A DNA stretch of 64,000 nt from Alitta virens (Eukaryota; Annelida; Polychaeta; Phyllodocida; Nereididae). This document shows, one piece after another, positions 31,380 to 43,713 of the stretch. Both the position numbers and the translations under genes were made by a program. Numbering within the stretch: the first letter of the stretch is position 1; each line of letters starts with the position of its first letter. The stretch spans positions 11,642,558 through 11,706,557 of the forward strand of contig OW028575.1 in assembly GCA_932294295.1 (NCBI GenBank), written 5' to 3'. Under the pieces are notes generated by a model. The model was not told where the DNA came from. It saw nothing but the letters and a program-made list of their open reading frames with translations, and searched no databases.

Positions 31380-32639
31380 ATAGCATACAATTGCATGCAG
31401 AGCCTCAGCTTGCAAAAATATGTTTGTTTTGGCAAAGGCACCAACATGTATTGTGCGATTGTAATGAAGATGACATGACAATTCGAAGTTGTATGCCACT
31501 TCAGACACTATACCTGGTGATGGTCAATGACTCCATAATCGCTGGGCTATCCGGATCGATGGACCGGCCTGCATCGTACCACAATTTTGGCAAATCAGGA
31601 TGATTTGATCTGTTCAGTTAGTTTCATTAAAAAACCCATCAAATTTAATCTAGACAAAGCTGTCATAGCTGGCTGCTCAAAACCGGATCTTAAGTACATA
31701 TTTATGATATATTAGATTAATTTCTTATGTTTACCAATGTTTATAATATTATGTATCTTGTGACAGATGTAAGCCGATTATTAGCTATAGAAGTAGACAG
31801 AAGCAGCTGGCTTTAGCATGTTTAGACCACAACCAGGTACAGGTCACTACAGACAGCTGGAGTCGACCATATGTTATGAAACTAACTGTAGTTGTAATGG
31901 GCAGACGTGGTTAGAGCGTCCTCACGCATGTCAACTATATGTAGCGAGTTGAGTTGCACCGAAAGGCCAGTGGGTCTCCAAATCGAATACACTCTGTTGC
32001 GCCGATGTCATGCGAAAATGCTCTATGGGTGCAGTTGATTTGTACCTACTCTGGATCAGGAGTAGGAGACGCACAAAGGGTTTCTACTCCATAATAAAGT
32101 TTACTCGGAATTGAATGTAGTTTCTTGTTAGAGTACTTTATAGAGTAGTTTGAACGTGGCTGCTTTGAAACTTCTTATGATGGATTCTGCTAGATAGTCC
32201 AGAAGAGGATTGTTTGCTTTAAGCTTCAGCCAATTCAGTCCAAAATGTTATTTTGATGGGCAGTGCCATTGGGCACGTCTCATGCAAAGTTTTTTTTCAT
32301 CCGGGTTGGCCCGCATCTTACGTTGTCACCCAGAAAATTATATTAATCACCTGCAGATCATTGTATTAGCCAAAATGCAACTGTTTAACATTAAATTTTG
32401 TCTTCTAAACAAAATATATAAGTAAAAAATTAGGCAATAAAAACATGTATTTCGAGGCAAACTTTTTTAGGCCTATCAGGGTTTATTTTGCCGTCAATCA
32501 TGACATAAAATGCGGACCAGGCGCAACAATTAAGTCTTGTCATTATTTGCAATTTCACACCTTATATTGTCTCTTATCAACTATAGCTGCCTTAATTGTC
32601 AAATCAATATGCTTGCCAACTAGTGATTTATTTATTTAT
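31380..32639. other. No gene seen
   Basis: Intergenic sequence. Around 31895-31980 there is a weak tRNA-like pattern (GTGGTTAGAGCG ... AAATCGAATAC), too diverged to call. Confidence 0.45.
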
Positions 32640-33885
32640 TTCAGTGATTGTAAACAAAAGCATAGAATCCAAGAATTTGGGCAACTTGTGGTACATTATT
32701 CATTGTATGAATTCACCACTGTGTTTAAAGTTTCGAGTGGCACTGTGGAACAATTGCACCTTTGTCTACGTAAATTACTACCAAGTGTAAATACTGCGGG
32801 CCATATTCAAGTGAGACTAGAAAAGAAACAGTTACTGGCGCTATGGTTTATCACAGGCCAAGAGCCATACACCCGTCTTACTGACAGATTCGACATGAGT
32901 GCGTCCCCAGCATGTGATGCAACAAGAGTTTTGAACCATATTCTATTCACACAGCAGGCTATTATAGGCTGACCATGTGACCGGTGAATCTTAAATACAA
33001 ATAAAACGAAGCACATCTAAATGTTTTGCATAAAAGAGCAAATTACCGCAAATGTTATTATTAACACAGTATTTGTCCCCATGGTAACATGAATTAGTAG
33101 TCTGAAATATATTAGCATACATTTGGTATAATAACTTTGGAATTACACCATGGAGTTTGCATAACAACTAATGTGACATATTAAAGTGTCTTATATCATA
33201 CAATAAGAATGAGTAAATACAATTAAAGTAAACTAACCTTTTGTCAACTAATGATTAAACCATGATTAAACCTTGTAACATGTATCCTTGCAAAATGTTA
33301 TTAATAAAAATTCAGTACATGTTTTCTCTATGAAATCAAGCCTTAGAATGGCAGTTAACTGTGAAATAAAGCCTGGCTATCACTGACAAAAAATGGCTTT
33401 AACACTTGACGCTAAATCAAAAACTTACATAAATGAAAGGAATTATAAGCTTACAAAGCAAAATAGCATAAGTAATTGTTTTTGGTATTTTATATAGTTA
33501 AGAATTAAAAGCAATCATAGAAATATACAAATTATCACTAAATGGAGATAACAAGTTTATTAGATGGCCCTCACAAGAGGAATCACAAGAGATATCCTCT
33601 CTACTCTTTATGAAGAGCTTCACAGATTTCCAGGTGTACATGGATTTATTGATGGCACCCACATTGCCATTAAGCCACCACCTGAAAGGTCAGCAGAGTA
33701 TTGTAACAGGAAAGACTTTCATTCAGTAGTTGTCCAAGCAGTTGTTTGTGAAGATATGAGGTCATTGACCATCACCAGGTATAGTGTCAGAAGTGGCATA
33801 CAACTTCGAATTTTCGTGTCATAGATGTTGTATCCAGATGGCCAGGGCGATTGCATGACGCTCAAATTCTTCTCCATCTGACTAC
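32640..33885 (+). pseudogene. PIF/Harbinger (HARBI1-like) transposase pseudogene
   Basis: The N-terminal part at about 32640-32960 reads FKVSSGTVEQLHLCL, KKQLLALWFITGQEPYTRLTDRF and ATRVL, matching the helix-turn-helix region before the DDE core. After about 600 bp of non-coding sequence the core resumes at 33564 with FPGVHGFIDGTHIAIKPP, the first catalytic Asp and its signature, then YCNRKDFHSVVVQAVV. Past a frameshift comes DVVSRWPGRLHDAQIL, the second catalytic region. A frameshift also lies near 33600, where the upstream frame reads FIRWPSQEE. The C-terminal Glu region is missing. It could have mobilised relatives of the MITE in protease intron 5, but no shared ends link them. Confidence 0.8.
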
Positions 33886-33894
33886 AGCTCAAGT

Positions 33895-33950
33895 GTGTGT
33901 GTTTGTGTTTAACGCCTCATCAGCACCTGTTGGGCTATGTAGAGGCTCGA
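33895..33950 (-). mobile_element. LINE-A tail fragment
   Basis: The reverse complement of the terminal LINE-A segment: GT-repeat, TTTAACGCCTCATCAGCACC, then GGGCTATGTAGAGGCTC. No target duplication was found. It lies at the break where the Harbinger pseudogene ends. Confidence 0.8.
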
Positions 33951-34499
33951 ACGGTTAAGGATATTCAAACTTGCTCCACATTTATAATAATACAATTGGT
34001 AATATACATTTGTTTCACGTAAAAATTTTAAGATACTTTTAGGAGGATATGATGTAAAAAGGTCACAATATCCTAGAACTTCAAGAAAAGTTTAACATTA
34101 ATGTACAAATTGATTATCAATCCACAGTGAATATCAACTCTTGTTCTTTCTAAAAGCAAAACCAATAATGTAATTTACAAGAGAAAATCAAAATTATTTT
34201 TATTCAGCAATTAACATAACAAAATTAGGGAAACAAAATACAATCATATTGCCACAACTGAACACTTAGAGATAACAATTATCTTGTTAAAATTGGAACT
34301 TTTATTTTATATATATTTTTAAAAATGTTTGCACCAGATTACAAAGCTAAAATCACAATATTGAAAAAAAATAATCTTGTAACAGCTTGATATTTAAAGG
34401 TTACAATGTCAATACAGCTATATATCAAACTTGCATGTAATGTTTGCACCTGAGTTACCGGAGTACAATCCTGGAATAATTTCACTGAGCTGTTCCTCA
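33951..34499. other. AT-rich, no gene seen
   Basis: No recognisable feature. Confidence 0.5.
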
Positions 34500-35015
34500 A
34501 AACCATAACATTAATTAGATATGAGAACTCCTAAATGCCAATGGAAAAATTTACAAATGATCTTATTTCAATATCAAATGAAACAATACCAAGATCTAAC
34601 ACAGGTCGTCAACATAGCCCTAGACCTTGGTATGACCAAGAAGTAAAAGAGGTAAATAAAGAGCGGAAGAAAACCCTTAGAAAATTCAAAATGCATCCAA
34701 CGATCCCTAATCTGAATAACTTTAAAATCCTGTGAGCAAAGGCTAGAAGACTAGTCCGACAAAAGAAAAGAACTACATGGAAAAATTATGTCTCAAAACT
34801 TAATTCCCATACTCCTAGCTTCAAAGTATGGCAAATGGTGAGAAAAATAAATAGTAAAGACCTATCATCTCATATGCATCATCTTGTAGTTGATGATGAA
34901 ATTCTCACCACACCATAACAAATAGAAAACAAACTAGGACAACAGTTCTCCTTCAACTCTTCATCTGAAATGACACTGAAAACTTTGCAACAGAATTTCA
35001 CAGATTTAAAGCGCG
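34500..35015 (+). pseudogene. Old LINE ORF2 fragment related to LINE-A
   Basis: Translation gives SNTGRQHSPRPWYDQEVKEV, KERKKTLRKFKMHPTIPNLNNFK, a stop, then AKARRLVRQKKR and VWQMVRKINSK. This lines up with the endonuclease-to-RT linker of LINE-A ORF2 (residues about 270-400) with roughly half the residues changed and several stops. It is an older related family, not a recent LINE-A copy. Confidence 0.8.
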
Positions 35016-35240
35016 ACTTGTAATGAATATTATAACTTAGTTCAAATGATTTCAGACTAGCTCAATCTTATTCAAAGAGAAAAAATGTTAAGTTATTATC
35101 ATATAAAGAAAACGGCTAATGGATGACCAAGCATCCACGAGTTCCGCCAGGCGCCGCGCCACCACCGCATAGGCACCTCCTGTGATGAGGCCTATACATT
35201 ATTACCACGGTAGCAGGAGATAGGGCGCGACTTGTAAGTG
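35010..35240. repeat. Possible insertion between 13-bp direct repeats
   Basis: GCGCGACTTGTAA occurs near 35010 and again near 35225, enclosing about 200 bp that includes a GC-rich GGCGCCGCGCC palindromic stretch near 35150. This could be a target-site duplication around an unknown short element. Confidence 0.4.
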
Positions 35241-36260
35241 GATTTTCGAGGGTTATTAGAAAATATTATTCATCAGACCAAGGTTTAGCAATTAAGCTTG
35301 CCTCAATTGATATCCACACCTCTTTGATTCTTAATCTCACCTTAAGATAACTGTTACTGTAGGCATCCTCAATCGACATGAAGCTGCAATCAATGCAGTG
35401 TCTTTTGATTAAATTAGTTCTCCATGTTAACCTTTTGCATTGAACTTGTTAGAAAATTTTAGGACACGTTATTGTTCATTTTGCTATTATTTAGTAAAAT
35501 ATGAACCACAACTTCAGTGGCACAGTATCTGCCCAGGGCTTGACATTTATAGTCCGGCAGCCAAATCAATATTTCAGGGGGTACCTTCAAATTGTGTGTA
35601 GTTTTGTTCTTGGTGTCGTTTGAAAGCTAAGAATGTTTAGATTAAGAATCTGCCAAGTGCCCACTTGTCACCCTTGAGCATTTTGAGTTATTCAAGATGG
35701 CGTCCAAGATGGCCGCAAATTACGAAATGTGCTGAAGCGATGTTTGAACTCCTAACAAAATGAAAAGCAATGTCACAGTTTCCAGAATTTCCATGCATAA
35801 CTTGACAATAAAACATTGACAATACAATATTCTATTAGACATGTGTTTCTTATCAATCATCTGAATCAAATTAGTAAATGAGACAGCGTGGTTTCACTAC
35901 GCTGGCTTATTGCATGTTTTGCATGCTTGTGCTTCTGCTTTAAAATTCCTGTATTTCTCTCTTAATTTTTGTGTTGCTAACACATGGGTATATTTTCTTT
36001 CAGGCATCTTATTTAATGGAAGGAAATGACTGTTGGTGGCAGAATTAAATAATGCTTTCATTATCATATTAATTTCCACAGAGAAAAGGTATATATCAAT
36101 GTGATTGTCCAATAACATCATGTTCGATCAACTAATTAATTATTTATCAATTAATTGAATTAACTTTCAGGTAGAAAAATTGTGCAGTGCATGGTGGTGG
36201 ATATGATGGAAGAGAAGTATGTAGAATTTGGTGCTTGGTGAATGCTTGATAAATCAGACA
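35241..36260. other. No gene seen
   Basis: Non-coding sequence; the repeated AAGATGGC words near 35690-35715 are the only structure noted. Confidence 0.5.
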
Positions 36261-36268
36261 GATGAAAA

Positions 36269-37073
36269 ATGACTGAAAAATTCTGTTATTTTGCATTTAA
36301 ATACAACTGCTGCGATAAAAGAGACCGACTGATTGAATGTGGTTTAAGTAGGATCAGCAATATTGTTAGGTGCAGCAAACTTTACAATGATGATGGAAAC
36401 GCAGATCACTTTGAAGAAAGTATGGCCAAAGACGAGAACTTTAAAATATTGTGCCACAAATCATGTGTTTCCTCATATACATCAAGGACACTCATACAAA
36501 GACCCCTAAAGAGAAATGAAAAGCAAGCATTTGATGAACCAGGTCCAACAAAATGAACAATCTTTCAGTGGAGAAGCAATTTTCTTTCCGTGAGCACTGC
36601 ATATTTTGTGAAAGATCCTAAAAACCCACAAGATGGGAGACCAGCTTATCTGTGTCGAGAAATTATTGGGACAAGGACAAAAAAGTCGTTCAAAGATTCT
36701 ATCCTCAACATTTGCACAACGAGAAAATTAAGTGCTGAGAGCTGTGACAAAGATGGTGCATTGGAATCTCTTCTACATATCATGACAGAAGACAGAACAC
36801 GTTTGGAATTGTTGACTATTTGATAAATACAGCACATATGGTGGTAAAAATATGTCTAGATGGTTTGTAGTTAAAAAAGTCAAGGAATACTTTGGTGAAG
36901 ACCTACTCATGTTGACATCTTCAGGTTTATCTAGCGTATTCATCTTTAGGTGTAAAAGCATCAAAATTCATGATTCTAGTTTTTGACCAGGAAGATAAGA
37001 TAGATGATGCATTATCCAAGGTTGTTAAGAGTATCAAGTCAAACGGTCACCTAAGCAAGCATAAAAGGGAATG
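36269..37073 (+). pseudogene. Cys/His-rich transposon-associated protein fragment
   Basis: The frame at 36269-36556 reads RLIECGLSRISNIVRC, then ILCHKSCVSSYTSRT. After a stop, 36590-36823 has KDPKNPQDGRPAYLCRE and FKDSILNICTTRKL. Near 36940-37070 the sequence encodes ASKFMILVFDQEDKIDDAL. The C-H-K-x-C-V-S-S-Y-T and DPKNP...FK.SIL..C patterns recur in uncharacterised transposon-type proteins of invertebrates. Frame breaks and a SINE at 37074 make it non-functional. It may be the 5' part of the P-type remnant downstream. Confidence 0.4.
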
Positions 37074-37257
37074 TGTGCATGTGTGTGTGATTAGGGCTTT
37101 ACGTCCTGTATTTCTGCACCAGTTGGGCTAATTAGGACAGGCAGAAATCATGGCAATGAGACGAAGGAGGAAACAGCCATCCAACTTAGGCTCAACTGGG
37201 AATCGAACCCGGGACCCAGCGGTTGGAAGCCAAGAGCGCTACCTCTGAGCTAGGATA
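37074..37257 (-). mobile_element. Full SINE with 13-bp TSD
   Basis: Reads as the reverse complement of the SINE at 12200, with a tail of GT/GTGCATG on the left and the tRNA-like head on the right. ATAAAAGGGAATG flanks it at 37061-37073 and 37258-37270. Confidence 0.93.
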
Positions 37258-37270
37258 ATAAAAGGGAATG

Positions 37271-38547
37271 AGCAATGTGGCCATTCAACTCACGTTGTAA
37301 TGTATGTTGTCGCCAATAGTTGGTCACTTAATACCAATGTACATAATATTGTTGCTGCAGCCAATTTAGGATAGCAGTGGTGATATGCAGGTCATTCAAC
37401 TGACTGCTTACGATAGGTGAGGATGGCCATTTAAGGGGTGAGACAATGCATACAGGTGGCCCTTAAGCTTAGGGCAGGTTTGACTGTAGTGTGTTAAATT
37501 TGAAGAAATTTTTAAAATTAGGCAACAGTTCTGGACTATATTCCCATCCTTTGTTGATACCTTTTTTTACTTGCTGTCGTGCAGTGTATCAGCTAGATTT
37601 TCCCAAGTAAAGAAAACCCCAAGTGAAATACATGTGACTTTTCGGTTCGTATATTATTGAGGGCTAATGTGCCCTATTCAATAATTTAAATATTGTAGTA
37701 TTTTACTTCTCAAATAGAAAATAAAGTAAGAAAAAGAGTCACAATGAAAAATTAATTTGATAGAGAAGAACATTTGGTTGATAATTATGATAGTTGATCT
37801 ATGCAGCGTACCAGGTCATTATACTTTAATACGGGAGAAGTAAGATGTCTGACATTTATTTTGTTTCAAGTTGAGAGGTCACCCCCACCTTTCCAGAGAG
37901 GATCTGGGATGCTTCAGCATTAGTCGTGCCATGGATACACTTGAACAAAACAGAAGAACATGTGAGTTTAGGCAAAGTGCACGACAGCAAGTTTCTGTAT
38001 ACAACAATAGATATCTCAGCTGATTTCATAGGAGATGTATTCATACGAGGTAATGTATTGCAATTTTTATATGACGTGCACGAATGTATTTACTAATAGG
38101 AACAATTTCAAAAAAATTAGACAATAACTTGATTCATACTGAATTTGCAGGTTGCAAGATATTGCAAGACAATGTTGCAAAGATCAGTTTGGAGCAGCTC
38201 CTGTTTAATGTGGAGTCTTTGTCACTATGTCCTGGTGTTATGGAGAAGGAACTCCAAAATCAACTAGAAGTCCTCCATGAAAAGTAGTTTTGTAAAACTT
38301 ACTTTGAAGGTATGTGTTATCAAAGCTTTGCTTTAAATTGTCATTATTTGTATTATATATATAGGCTTGTCAAAATGCCTTCTTAGTCTGGCTAATAATT
38401 TTCACTAGGCTACCAAAAAAATTTTATTCTGTAATGTCTATGCACTTTTTTGCTCACACTGAGGTAGAGCCTTGATGAAATACCAGGTCCCGGGAGTACA
38501 TAAAAATATAGATTTAACATTTGCATATCAAAAGCCAAGGCTTGTAA
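37271..38547. other. Mostly non-coding; one exon-like stretch
   Basis: At 38151-38287 an AG-preceded frame ends in a stop and reads ISLEQLLFNVESLSLCPGVMEKELQNQLE. This could be an exon remnant of the adjoining transposon pseudogene. No other coding stretch is seen. Confidence 0.35.
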
Positions 38548-39898
38548 TTGAGTAAATTTGGTAATCAAATATTGGTAAGAAATGAAAGTTCTAATAGGTT
38601 TTTCATACTGGTGGTGCGAGCTGGTGAAAGAGCAGATGAGCCTGTTTGTGCGCTTGTTTTGAGAAGAGCAAGGGAAGGCTTTTACCAGAAAAATAAGGTA
38701 ATTCAAGACGGGCATGACATTTGCATCTTTCTAACAGTCCAGCTTTATACAAGACTGAGAGAAACTGGTGTTTTGGGTCTTCCAGGAGAAAGTACGTTGC
38801 GCGACTACACAAGCGTCTTTCCCGCTGCACCAGGATTCCAACCACATGTTCTGCAGGCCCTGGCACTCAAGGCCTCAACTTTGAGTGGAAAAGACCCGTT
38901 ATCTTCCAAAAGTCGGCGCTACGATCCGGTGCATAACAGATTTGCCGCTCCCCTGAATTGGGGAGGGAAATGCTTCCGCGCGTCATCTGCACACAAAGTA
39001 GTGTGATTACTACGCCTTATTTCTTTCTTCCAAGAAGCCACTCGCTGTGAAACTGGTTCAGACGATTTCTTTTGACTTAAACTCTACTAACGTCATGAAA
39101 TTGAACAACTTTACTGTGGAATTCCACCAACTGCAGAAGATACTATTTTCGTAAATGGCACTTTTTTTTACCGTATCCCTTGAGCATTGCGTGAGTTTTC
39201 AGAAAGACCAAGCACAGTCTTTTGGCAGAAATTGGGAAAAGAAAAGTTTGTGTGTCTACTGTACGATGAAATAAAGATCTGCAGGGATCTTGTCTTCAAC
39301 AAAAGAATAGATTCTTTCATTGGCTATGTCACCTCAGAGCAATTTGAGCCTGGACAAGTGAGTATTATGTTTGTACTAAGAAAATGTTGAGCTGACATAT
39401 AATTATCCTGAAATTTCAATTTACAATAAACACTATTTCAATCTATATATCATGCAGTCGGAAGAAGTATTGAAAGAATAAAAGACCAAGATTTGCATTG
39501 CGCTTATGCTACAGTACCTCCTAGACCTGAAAAATAGGCCTGATTATTAGTGTTCATTATTTATTGTTTCAGGACATTGATAAAAATCTAGCTGAAGATG
39601 TTCTCTTGTTTATGGTGGTGGGTGTGACTTCTGACATCTAGGCATCCATTGGATACTTTAGAAAAAAGGGAGCAAAGGCTTGAGTGCTTTTCTGGGCCGC
39701 AGTGTCTGAAAATCTTCAGGTCCGCCCCCCCCCCCCCTTTTTTAAATGGAACAGCCCTTCCTGACGTCAACTACTGTGTACTGTGCATGATGCAAGTGAC
39801 TCTTTGGATGCAATGAGCATAATATATGTACATTTTCAGGTGTTGGCCTTGACTTCTGACAAAGCGTCAACAAACATGAAATTTTACAGCATGCATGG

Positions 39899-40086
39899 TG
39901 GGTGGGTGGGTGATTAGGGCTTTACGTCCTGTATTTCTGCACCAATTGGGCTAATTAGGACAGGCAGAGACCATGGCAATGAGACGAAGGATGAAACAGC
40001 CATCCAACTTAGGCTCGACCGGGAATCGAACCCGGGACCCAGCGGTTGGAAGCCCAGAGCGCTACCTCTGAGCTAGGCCCCCGCCC
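39899..40086 (-). mobile_element. Full SINE with 14-bp TSD
   Basis: Complete SINE in reverse, with a GGTG-repeat tail. TACAGCATGCATGG is duplicated at 39885-39898 and 40087-40100. It splits the P-type transposase remnant; removing it restores continuity across the target. Confidence 0.95.
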
Positions 40087-40352
40087 TACAGCATGCATGG
40101 AGTGGTATCTTCAAGTGAGGTGACATACAAGACACTTAATTTGTATGCGGAAGATGAGCACTATATATTTTACGTCTCAGATGTCCATCTTCTCAAGACC
40201 CTCAGGAACAACTTGTTCAATTCATGGATGAACAAAGGCAAAAGGCTCTTAAAGGTTATTATACTAAACTTATACTTAGCTTGCAATTGATCTGTATGTT
40301 CAGTTAAGTGGCTGATTTGTAATGCAGCATATATTTAATTTCAGAAAGGGGG

Positions 40353-40760
40353 TGTGTGTGTGTGTGTGTGTGTTATTGTTTAACGCCTCATCAGCACCTG
40401 AGTGGGCTATGTAGAGGCTCTCTAGGTTAAGATTGATTATCTATATTTGGTAGTAGAAACCAGAAGCATATAAAAAATCAATAATTGTCTGGGTTGGATA
40501 TCTGGTAAAGAGATGTTGTAAGGTATTAGCTTGAAACAAAGGTCTTCTAAAGCATTGTAAGTGGCAGCAATCTAATAAAATATGTTTGATTGTTAGGGGG
40601 CACCGACAACTCTGGCATACCGGTGCCGGTTCATTGACTAAAAGGTGTAAATGTGTAAGTCTTGAATGACCTATAAGGCATCTGTGATATATTCCTTGAT
40701 CTTTGCGAGTATTGAACCTACTAGGTATTTTATTTTGAATGCAAGGTAAGATTGAATGCA
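40353..40760 (-). mobile_element. 5'-truncated LINE-A (about 408 bp) with 13-bp TSD
   Basis: The reverse complement of the last 400 bp of LINE-A, including the final 106 codons of ORF2 with almost no changes from the full-length copy. TTCAGAAAGGGGG is duplicated at 40340-40352 and 40761-40773. The tail is a GT-repeat on this strand. High identity implies recent activity. Confidence 0.96.
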
Positions 40761-40809
40761 TTCAGAAAGGGGGTAGCTTTCTTACCTGGGACATGATCAT
40801 TAAATTCTG

Positions 40810-40890
40810 GGTGTGTGTGTGTGATTAGGGATTTACGTCCTGTATTTCTGCACCAGTTGGGCTAATTAGGACAGGCAGGAACTATGGCAA
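40810..40890 (-). mobile_element. 5'-truncated SINE fragment
   Basis: Contains the GT tail, GATTAGGGATTTACGTCC and the body up to about CAGGAACTATGGCAA. The tRNA head is absent. The right border is approximate. Confidence 0.85.
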
Positions 40891-41490
40891 GAAACAGAAG
40901 CCATTCTGTGAGCCGTATATATCTGGTGATGATGATAGATTTCAGGTAAGTTTGGTATATCATCAATAAAATAATCTAAGTAGCAGATGTGCATTTTTGA
41001 ATTTCACATTAAAGCTGATACAAATATCCTGATTATTTGCAGGTATTATTTAAGAATTTGTAAGAACAGTAGGTATTATTTATTGGTATGAATTGTTTAT
41101 GTGTAAAATAAGATATCAAGGTTTTTTAATTCAGTGGCTGGAGGAAGTTTTCCTGAAGTACTTCTTTGACTGGGACAAAGAGGTGGCTGCCATGACCAAT
41201 CTTAAGGCTGCACAGAAAGCAAAATTTTTCATCAGCAATCCCACTTTCTATGGATTAATCATGACAAGTAGGGGTTGACAACAAAATCATTTATCAATTG
41301 TTTTTCTTGATAATAACGTAATGCTTTGTTTATTTGTTTTTATTTGTATTGCGCTCCATAACAGAAGCAACTTGTTTTCTGCTGTTGAAGAGGCATTCAG
41401 TCGCCATAGGGCAATGGGACGATGTAGATATAACATGAACCTCCATGTTTTGGCACATTCATACATTAACACAGTGGAAATTCTATACTT

Positions 41491-42090
41491 TTATTTAGGC
41501 AGTCATAAAATTGCATGGAATAAAAACTGACTCTATTTGTTTAATAATTTTCTTTTATAATATTTAAACTTGCAGACATCAGGGGAGATCAGTGTATCTT
41601 CAAGGACTACTACAACATCAGTTCAAACCCAGGGGAAATGTTACCAACAGCCAAAATGAAGAGATCGAGATCTCTCATGCAAAGTTGCCAAAAATCGCCT
41701 GGAAGAGGAACCTTTGAATATTTATCTTGCCCTACATATGTGGACATAAATGTATGGTCATAATTAAATGCATTACAGTAGCCTAAATCGTTATCAGACA
41801 GACTACCTGATTTTAATTTGAGATTCATGTTTGAGCAATGTTTGGAATTGTACTGAGATATATGATATAATGGATAAACAATTTTAACTTGAAGAAGCAG
41901 TTTTTACTTTGAATATTCTTTTAACTGTTTCGAGTTGTGAAAAAATGTAACTTTGGCAGACTCAACATTGGGAAGATTTACTATGTTATAACACTATTGT
42001 GTCAATTTACAAATTGGCTTGATAAGAATAGTAAACAACAAGAACAGGTTATGCTAGCCTTTACTGAAAAATCATTTATGTGATATCGTG
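41491..42090. other. No clear gene
   Basis: May contain the last remnants of the P-type element (an exon-like stretch near 41578-41640). Otherwise nothing recognised. Confidence 0.45.
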
Positions 42091-42340
42091 GCCCTCGAAG
42101 GTCCTGGGCCTCCATGCGGCGAGGGTGGAAACACTTGGGGTGAAGTCCTCTATCCCCAGTGGCTAAAACAGGACAGTGCGTATTGCACAAGCTGCTCCAG
42201 CTATCCAACGCAGACAATTATTGATTTTTTATATGCTTCTGGTTTCTACTACCAACTATAGATAATCAATCTTACCCTAGAGAGCCTCTACATAGCCCAC
42301 TCAGGTGCTGATGAGGCGTTAAACAATAACACTAACTAAC
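42091..42340 (+). mobile_element. Short LINE-A derivative (5' UTR fused to 3' end), copy B
   Basis: The 5' about 112 bp match the LINE-A leader. The jump to the LINE-A 3' end occurs at CCAGCTATCCAACGCAG (about 42202), exactly as in copy A at 6126. The tail is a CTAA repeat. The full-length source has CCAGCTTTACAGG and ATATCCAACCCAG at the two sides of this junction. Confidence 0.88.
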
Positions 42341-42528
42341 TGGGTGGGTGGGTGATTAGGGCTTTACGTCCTGTATTTCTGCACCTGATGGGCTAATTAG
42401 GACAGGCAGAGACCATGGCAATGAGATGAAGGATGAAACAGCCATCCAACTTAGGCTCGACCGGGAATCGAACCTGGGACCCAGCGGTTGGAAGCCCAGA
42501 GCGCTACCTCTGAGCTAGGCCCCCGCCC
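42341..42528 (-). mobile_element. Full SINE adjoining the LINE-A derivative
   Basis: A GGTG-repeat tail joins the CTAA tail of the preceding element directly, and the tRNA-like head ends near 42528. No target duplication is visible. Insertion into the microsatellite tail of the LINE derivative is one explanation. Confidence 0.92.
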
Positions 42529-43713
42529 GATCAGAGAGCCCTACTACACGCCAGAAGTCATGAAGGCTATAGAGAAAGGAGTAGTATATGTATGGCCAGT
42601 AAAAACGGGTATAACTACACCAGATGGCGTCACCAGGCCACACAGGCGCCTTCTTGTGTGATACAAGTGCTGCCACCATGTCTATAAATTATATATACCT
42701 TTCCTATGCTTGTATATATTAGTTAATTGAACATAAGCATCTGTTAATTAGTTAATTATTATTGATACACCTATTTATACGGTTAATCAGTGTTAATTAC
42801 ACTATAGGTCTACTAATATATTCTAACATGACTTATATATATTTTCTGTATTGTATATACCTAATATTATTTAAACAAATACTGTTAACAGGTTAAACAA
42901 TAAACTAGTATGCTTAAAACAGTGTTCTATCCTAACTGCTTCCAACCTCACATTGTCACACATGGCATTCAACATTTTAAAAAAGGTTTTACACTGTCCC
43001 TTCAAGAGTATTGTGACCATTGTTGATTTAAAACTGCTAGTTGTCAATCGTCAAAATGTCATAGGCTGTCTACCCTCCTATATAGAATCATGTTAATTCT
43101 TGCATGTTAAATGCACAAGAGGTCACCACCATATATGTCACCTCTACACACACCAACTATGAGAGAGAAAGAGAGAGAGTATCACTAGGTTTTTCTATTC
43201 AGCGAACTAGATTTCCCACTCAGACTGCACAACTAGGTTTCTCAACTTTTCTTTTACTGTTAAACCAAAGTTTTCTTTTCTCTACATTACAACCACCTTG
43301 ACTAAAATGGTTAAGATTCATCTTGTATGCAGCTGTCATCTGCTGTGTTAACTATACATATGTATACAGTTCAAGTAGATGTCTCACAACACAATATTAA
43401 GAAAATTAAAGATAATTCTTTACACTACAGCCTCTCTCCCAAAGGATTTCGCACCATTCTTAACTTCATTACCAAAAAGGAGTCATGTGAGTCATGAATG
43501 TAACTGTAGAACCTCTCATGAATACACAGTGCAACTTTCCGCCCTTATACATATTCAGCAGCACTGCATCACTCTGTTCTAACAGTGTCATTGATGTAGA
43601 GTCTGATTTTGTCAAAAGAAAAGTGACCCATATGTCTTTTTTAATACTGAAACTTTTGAGCGGCAAAATTTTTACACACTAGTGTCTCTTAATCTAGTAC
43701 TTTACTGGGGACA
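42529..43713. other. No gene seen
   Basis: AT-rich, with a GAGA run near 43160. No recognisable coding or mobile sequence. Confidence 0.5.

Larger units (their letters stand above)
38548..41490 (+). pseudogene. P-superfamily transposase pseudogene, split by SINEs and LINE-A
   Basis: Segments follow P-type transposase order. At 38750-38880: LYTRLRETGVLGLPGESTLRDYT then a Gly-Phe segment. At 39187-39390: FVCLLYDEIKICRDLVF then FIGYV, the first catalytic Asp region. At 40110-40260: VTYKTLNLY then FYVSDVHLLKTLRNNLFNSW, the second catalytic region. At 41120-41275: VFLKYFFDWDKEV. At 41350-41480: VEEAFSRHRAMGR, the final acidic region. It is interrupted by a SINE (39899-40086), LINE-A (40353-40760) and a SINE fragment (40810-40890). 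Frames between segments are shifted or separated by non-coding DNA, some of it probably intron. It is inactive, and related to but distinct from the intact copy at 57164. Confidence 0.7.

Noticed and set aside
31895..31985. A degenerate tRNA or second SINE family
   Set aside because: GTGGTTAGAGCG and AAATCGAATAC only loosely resemble boxes A and B; no stem structure, tail or target duplication supports it.
36773..36964. Minus-strand ORF opposite the Cys/His-rich fragment
   Set aside because: Shadow of the plus-strand pseudogene, with no recognisable motif.
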